From Pseudomonadaceae bacterium UBA5811 (GTDB taxonomy: Bacteria > Pseudomonadota > Gammaproteobacteria > Pseudomonadales > Pseudomonadaceae): a stretch of 6,767 bases of DNA. The DNA is taken from the NCBI GenBank assembly GCA_002417905.1, contig DIDB01000030.1, forward strand, positions 1-6,767, read 5' to 3'. The position numbers and the translations under genes are program-made. The notes under the pieces were generated by a model. The model had not been told where the DNA came from and made no database searches. It worked only from the letters and a program-made list of their open reading frames with translations. Numbering within the stretch: position 1 is the stretch's first letter; each line of letters opens with the position of its first letter. This document shows, piece after piece, positions 5,427 through 6,767 of this stretch.

Positions 5427-6767
5427 TCAGGCCAAAGTGGTCAGCATATCACGGGCTTCTTTTTGCTGGTCCGGGCTGCCATCGCTCACAATTTCACCGA
5501 GGATATCCTTGGCGCCCTCGGCATCCCCCATCTCGATATAGGCCCGGGCCAGATCCAGCTTGGTCGAGTTTTCATCGGTGTCGGCAAGAAAATCAAAATC
5601 TTCGTCCAGCCCCTCAAAGCCAGCGGCCGGTACCGGTGATGCCGCCGCTGCAGCAGGCGCCGGCGGAACTGGTTCAGCCACAGGAGGCGGCTCATCCAGT
5701 GCCAGATCAAAATCATCCGGCAGCGGACTACCGGTCTGCTCCGGGGCTGACTCGCCCTCATCAGCCTGCAGGTCGGACAGATAAGCCTCCAGTTTTTCAC
5801 CGGGCGCCTGGTGGACCTGCTCTCCGGCATCATCCAGGCTGAAGTCCTCAAGCGGCTCCTCATGGCGGGCCGTCAGGGCCGGAATATCCACGCGGTCCTC
5901 TGGCAGATCAAAGTCAAAATCCAGATCATCCGCCTTGCCCGGTGCTTCAAATCCGGCCGGGGCAGGAGATGGCGAGGGCTCAGGTGCTGCAGCTGCAACC
6001 GGGGCCGTGGGTGCCGCTACCGCGGCCGGAGCCTCCAGGACCAGATCATCAAAATTCAGATCGTCAGCCACCGGCGGAATCGCGGCCGGAGCCACCGCAC
6101 TGGCTGTCACGGCAGCAGCCACCCCGGCCGCCATTTCAGGGAAACGGGCCCGCAGCCTGGCCAGCTCCGGCTCAACCCTGGCGCCACCCAGGGTCCGCAA
6201 CCGGGCTTCCTCATGGGCGAAGGCCTGACGGTCTCCCGTTTCAGCCTGTACCTCCAGCAGCTTCAGGTGCAAATCCGTGCGTTCCGGCTCGTCCTTCAGG
6301 GCGTTCTGCAACAGCTCAACCGCCTGGCTGAAACGGCCATACGCCGTATAGGTATCCACTTCTTTCAGGATATCCCGGCTGGTTTCTCCCAGAATCTGCT
6401 CATCAACCGCTTTTTGCTGGGTAGCCTGCTGGGCCATCAGCTCGGCAAAGGTCGGCTCGGCCGGAGGGGCCGCGCGTTTTTTCAGGGCAACCTGGGCCGC
6501 CCGGGTCTCCCCGCTGGCAGCAGGCGGAGTCTGGCCCCGGCGCCGGTTACGGACCAGTACCAGCCCACCCAGCAGCAGGGACAGGGCCGATGCTCCGGCT
6601 ACACCCAGCCAGACCGGCTCCTCCAGCAGCCTATCCAGCAGGCCCCGCTCAGGCGCCGGCTCACTGGCCGCCGCACCTGGCTGCGACTCCCGGCCCCCCC
6701 ACCCGGCCGGGCTCGCCCTAACCGCCGGAGCACCCACACCGTGGCCACAGGCGCGTCCCGCCCGCGT
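5427..6767 (-). CDS. fimV: FimV-like polar hub protein, C-terminal 446 residues, cut by right edge
   Basis: FimV is a large inner-membrane protein that organises cell-pole functions, type IV pilus assembly and twitching in Pseudomonas. Its N-terminal periplasmic part, which normally holds LysM, lies outside the window. What is present, numbered from the edge: a Pro/Ala/Gly-rich periplasmic tail, the conserved GLLDRLLEEPVWLG entry (42-55), one membrane helix (about 53-72), a positive stop (RNRRR, 73-77), a helical stretch with a TPR-like unit (140-183, YTAYGRFSQAVELL), then a long acidic, Ala/Pro-rich cytoplasmic region with four Asp/Phe motifs, and finally the FimV C-terminal motif, a TPR-like unit (401-446: TKLDLARAYIEMGDAEGAKD ... 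ARDMLTTLA). Position upstream of truA agrees. The first 25 or so residues at the edge contain Cys, His and Trp and look less FimV-like; a run of seven C (6694-6700) lies there. The symbol is by family and position; such proteins are also named HubP or TspA. Confidence 0.92.
   Translation of the reverse strand, partial: TRAGRACGHGVGAPAVRASPAGWGGRESQPGAAASEPAPERGLLDRLLEEPVWLGVAGASALSLLLGGLVLVRNRRRGQTPPAASGETRAAQVALKKRAAPPAEPTFAELMAQQATQQKAVDEQILGETSRDILKEVDTYTAYGRFSQAVELLQNALKDEPERTDLHLKLLEVQAETGDRQAFAHEEARLRTLGGARVEPELARLRARFPEMAAGVAAAVTASAVAPAAIPPVADDLNFDDLVLEAPAAVAAPTAPVAAAAPEPSPSPAPAGFEAPGKADDLDFDFDLPEDRVDIPALTARHEEPLEDFSLDDAGEQVHQAPGEKLEAYLSDLQADEGESAPEQTGSPLPDDFDLALDEPPPVAEPVPPAPAAAAASPVPAAGFEGLDEDFDFLADTDENSTKLDLARAYIEMGDAEGAKDILGEIVSDGSPDQQKEARDMLTTLA
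5568..6065 (-). repeat. Four acidic Asp/Phe motifs with Ala/Pro linkers inside FimV
   Basis: Within fimV a short acidic motif recurs: DDLNFDDLVLE (6065-6033), DDLDFDFDLPE (5930-5898), DDFDLALDE (5717-5691) and LDEDFDFLADTDE (5609-5571). Two of them follow a similar linker, Ala/Pro-rich and ending PAGFE (just before 5930) or AAGFE (just before 5609). In DNA they appear as AT-richer islands such as AGATCAAAATC in otherwise GC-rich sequence. Acidic repeats are known in the cytoplasmic part of FimV/HubP; the exact units here are read from the sequence. Confidence 0.6.

Noticed and set aside
5410..5430. T-rich run after the fimV stop as a terminator
   Set aside because: No GC-rich stem stands before the T run, and truA must be transcribed through it.
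5935..6331. Plus-strand Ala/Ser/Pro-rich open frames opposite fimV
   Set aside because: They mirror the Ala/Pro-rich repeat region of FimV, have biased low-complexity composition and no ribosome binding site or family match.

Overview
The window looks like chromosomal DNA of a GC-rich gammaproteobacterium (roughly 60-65% G+C by eye). All eight genes are on the minus strand, so transcription runs from the right end to the left. The order, read in that direction, is fimV (3' part) - truA - trpF - accD - folC - dedD-like SPOR gene - cvpA - purF (5' end). This is the classic Pseudomonas/Marinobacter-type neighbourhood. Several proteins carry wording I associate with that group: AccD begins [17 protein letters not shown], CvpA begins with MAF and has SLISLKRGFV, and TruA has VTWNHRPLD and LGPHFLS. 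I place it in Pseudomonadales in the broad sense but cannot name a genus. Betaproteobacteria usually carry trpB-trpA between trpF and accD; here they are absent.

Right part (4549-6767): the C-terminal half of a FimV-like inner-membrane hub protein (one membrane helix, TPR, acidic repeats, conserved FimV C-terminus) runs off the right edge. It is followed by truA (tRNA pseudouridine synthase). Middle (2759-4548): trpF (tryptophan synthesis) starts with a TTG codon behind a possible weak promoter. A 162-base spacer with three small hairpins separates it from accD (carboxyltransferase beta subunit of acetyl-CoA carboxylase). Left-middle (924-2757): folC is separated from accD by one base, and the SPOR-domain gene overlaps the folC end by 14 bases, so accD-folC-dedD should be one translationally coupled unit. 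Left (1-923): a good extended -10 promoter candidate precedes cvpA, which leads into purF, cut by the left edge.

Functionally this is a housekeeping cluster: tRNA modification, fatty-acid, folate, tryptophan and purine precursor supply, plus three envelope proteins (FimV, DedD-like, CvpA). Folate and purine synthesis are metabolically linked because purine assembly uses formyl-folates. I see no mobile element, CRISPR array, RNA gene, toxin-antitoxin pair or defence system, and no unknown gene. The points worth a second look are small: unusual residues in TruA and at the PurF edge, hairpins at accD and purF, modular repeats in FimV, and less typical sequence at both ends that may mean lower-quality contig ends. 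No stretch without a gene exceeds 162 bases.
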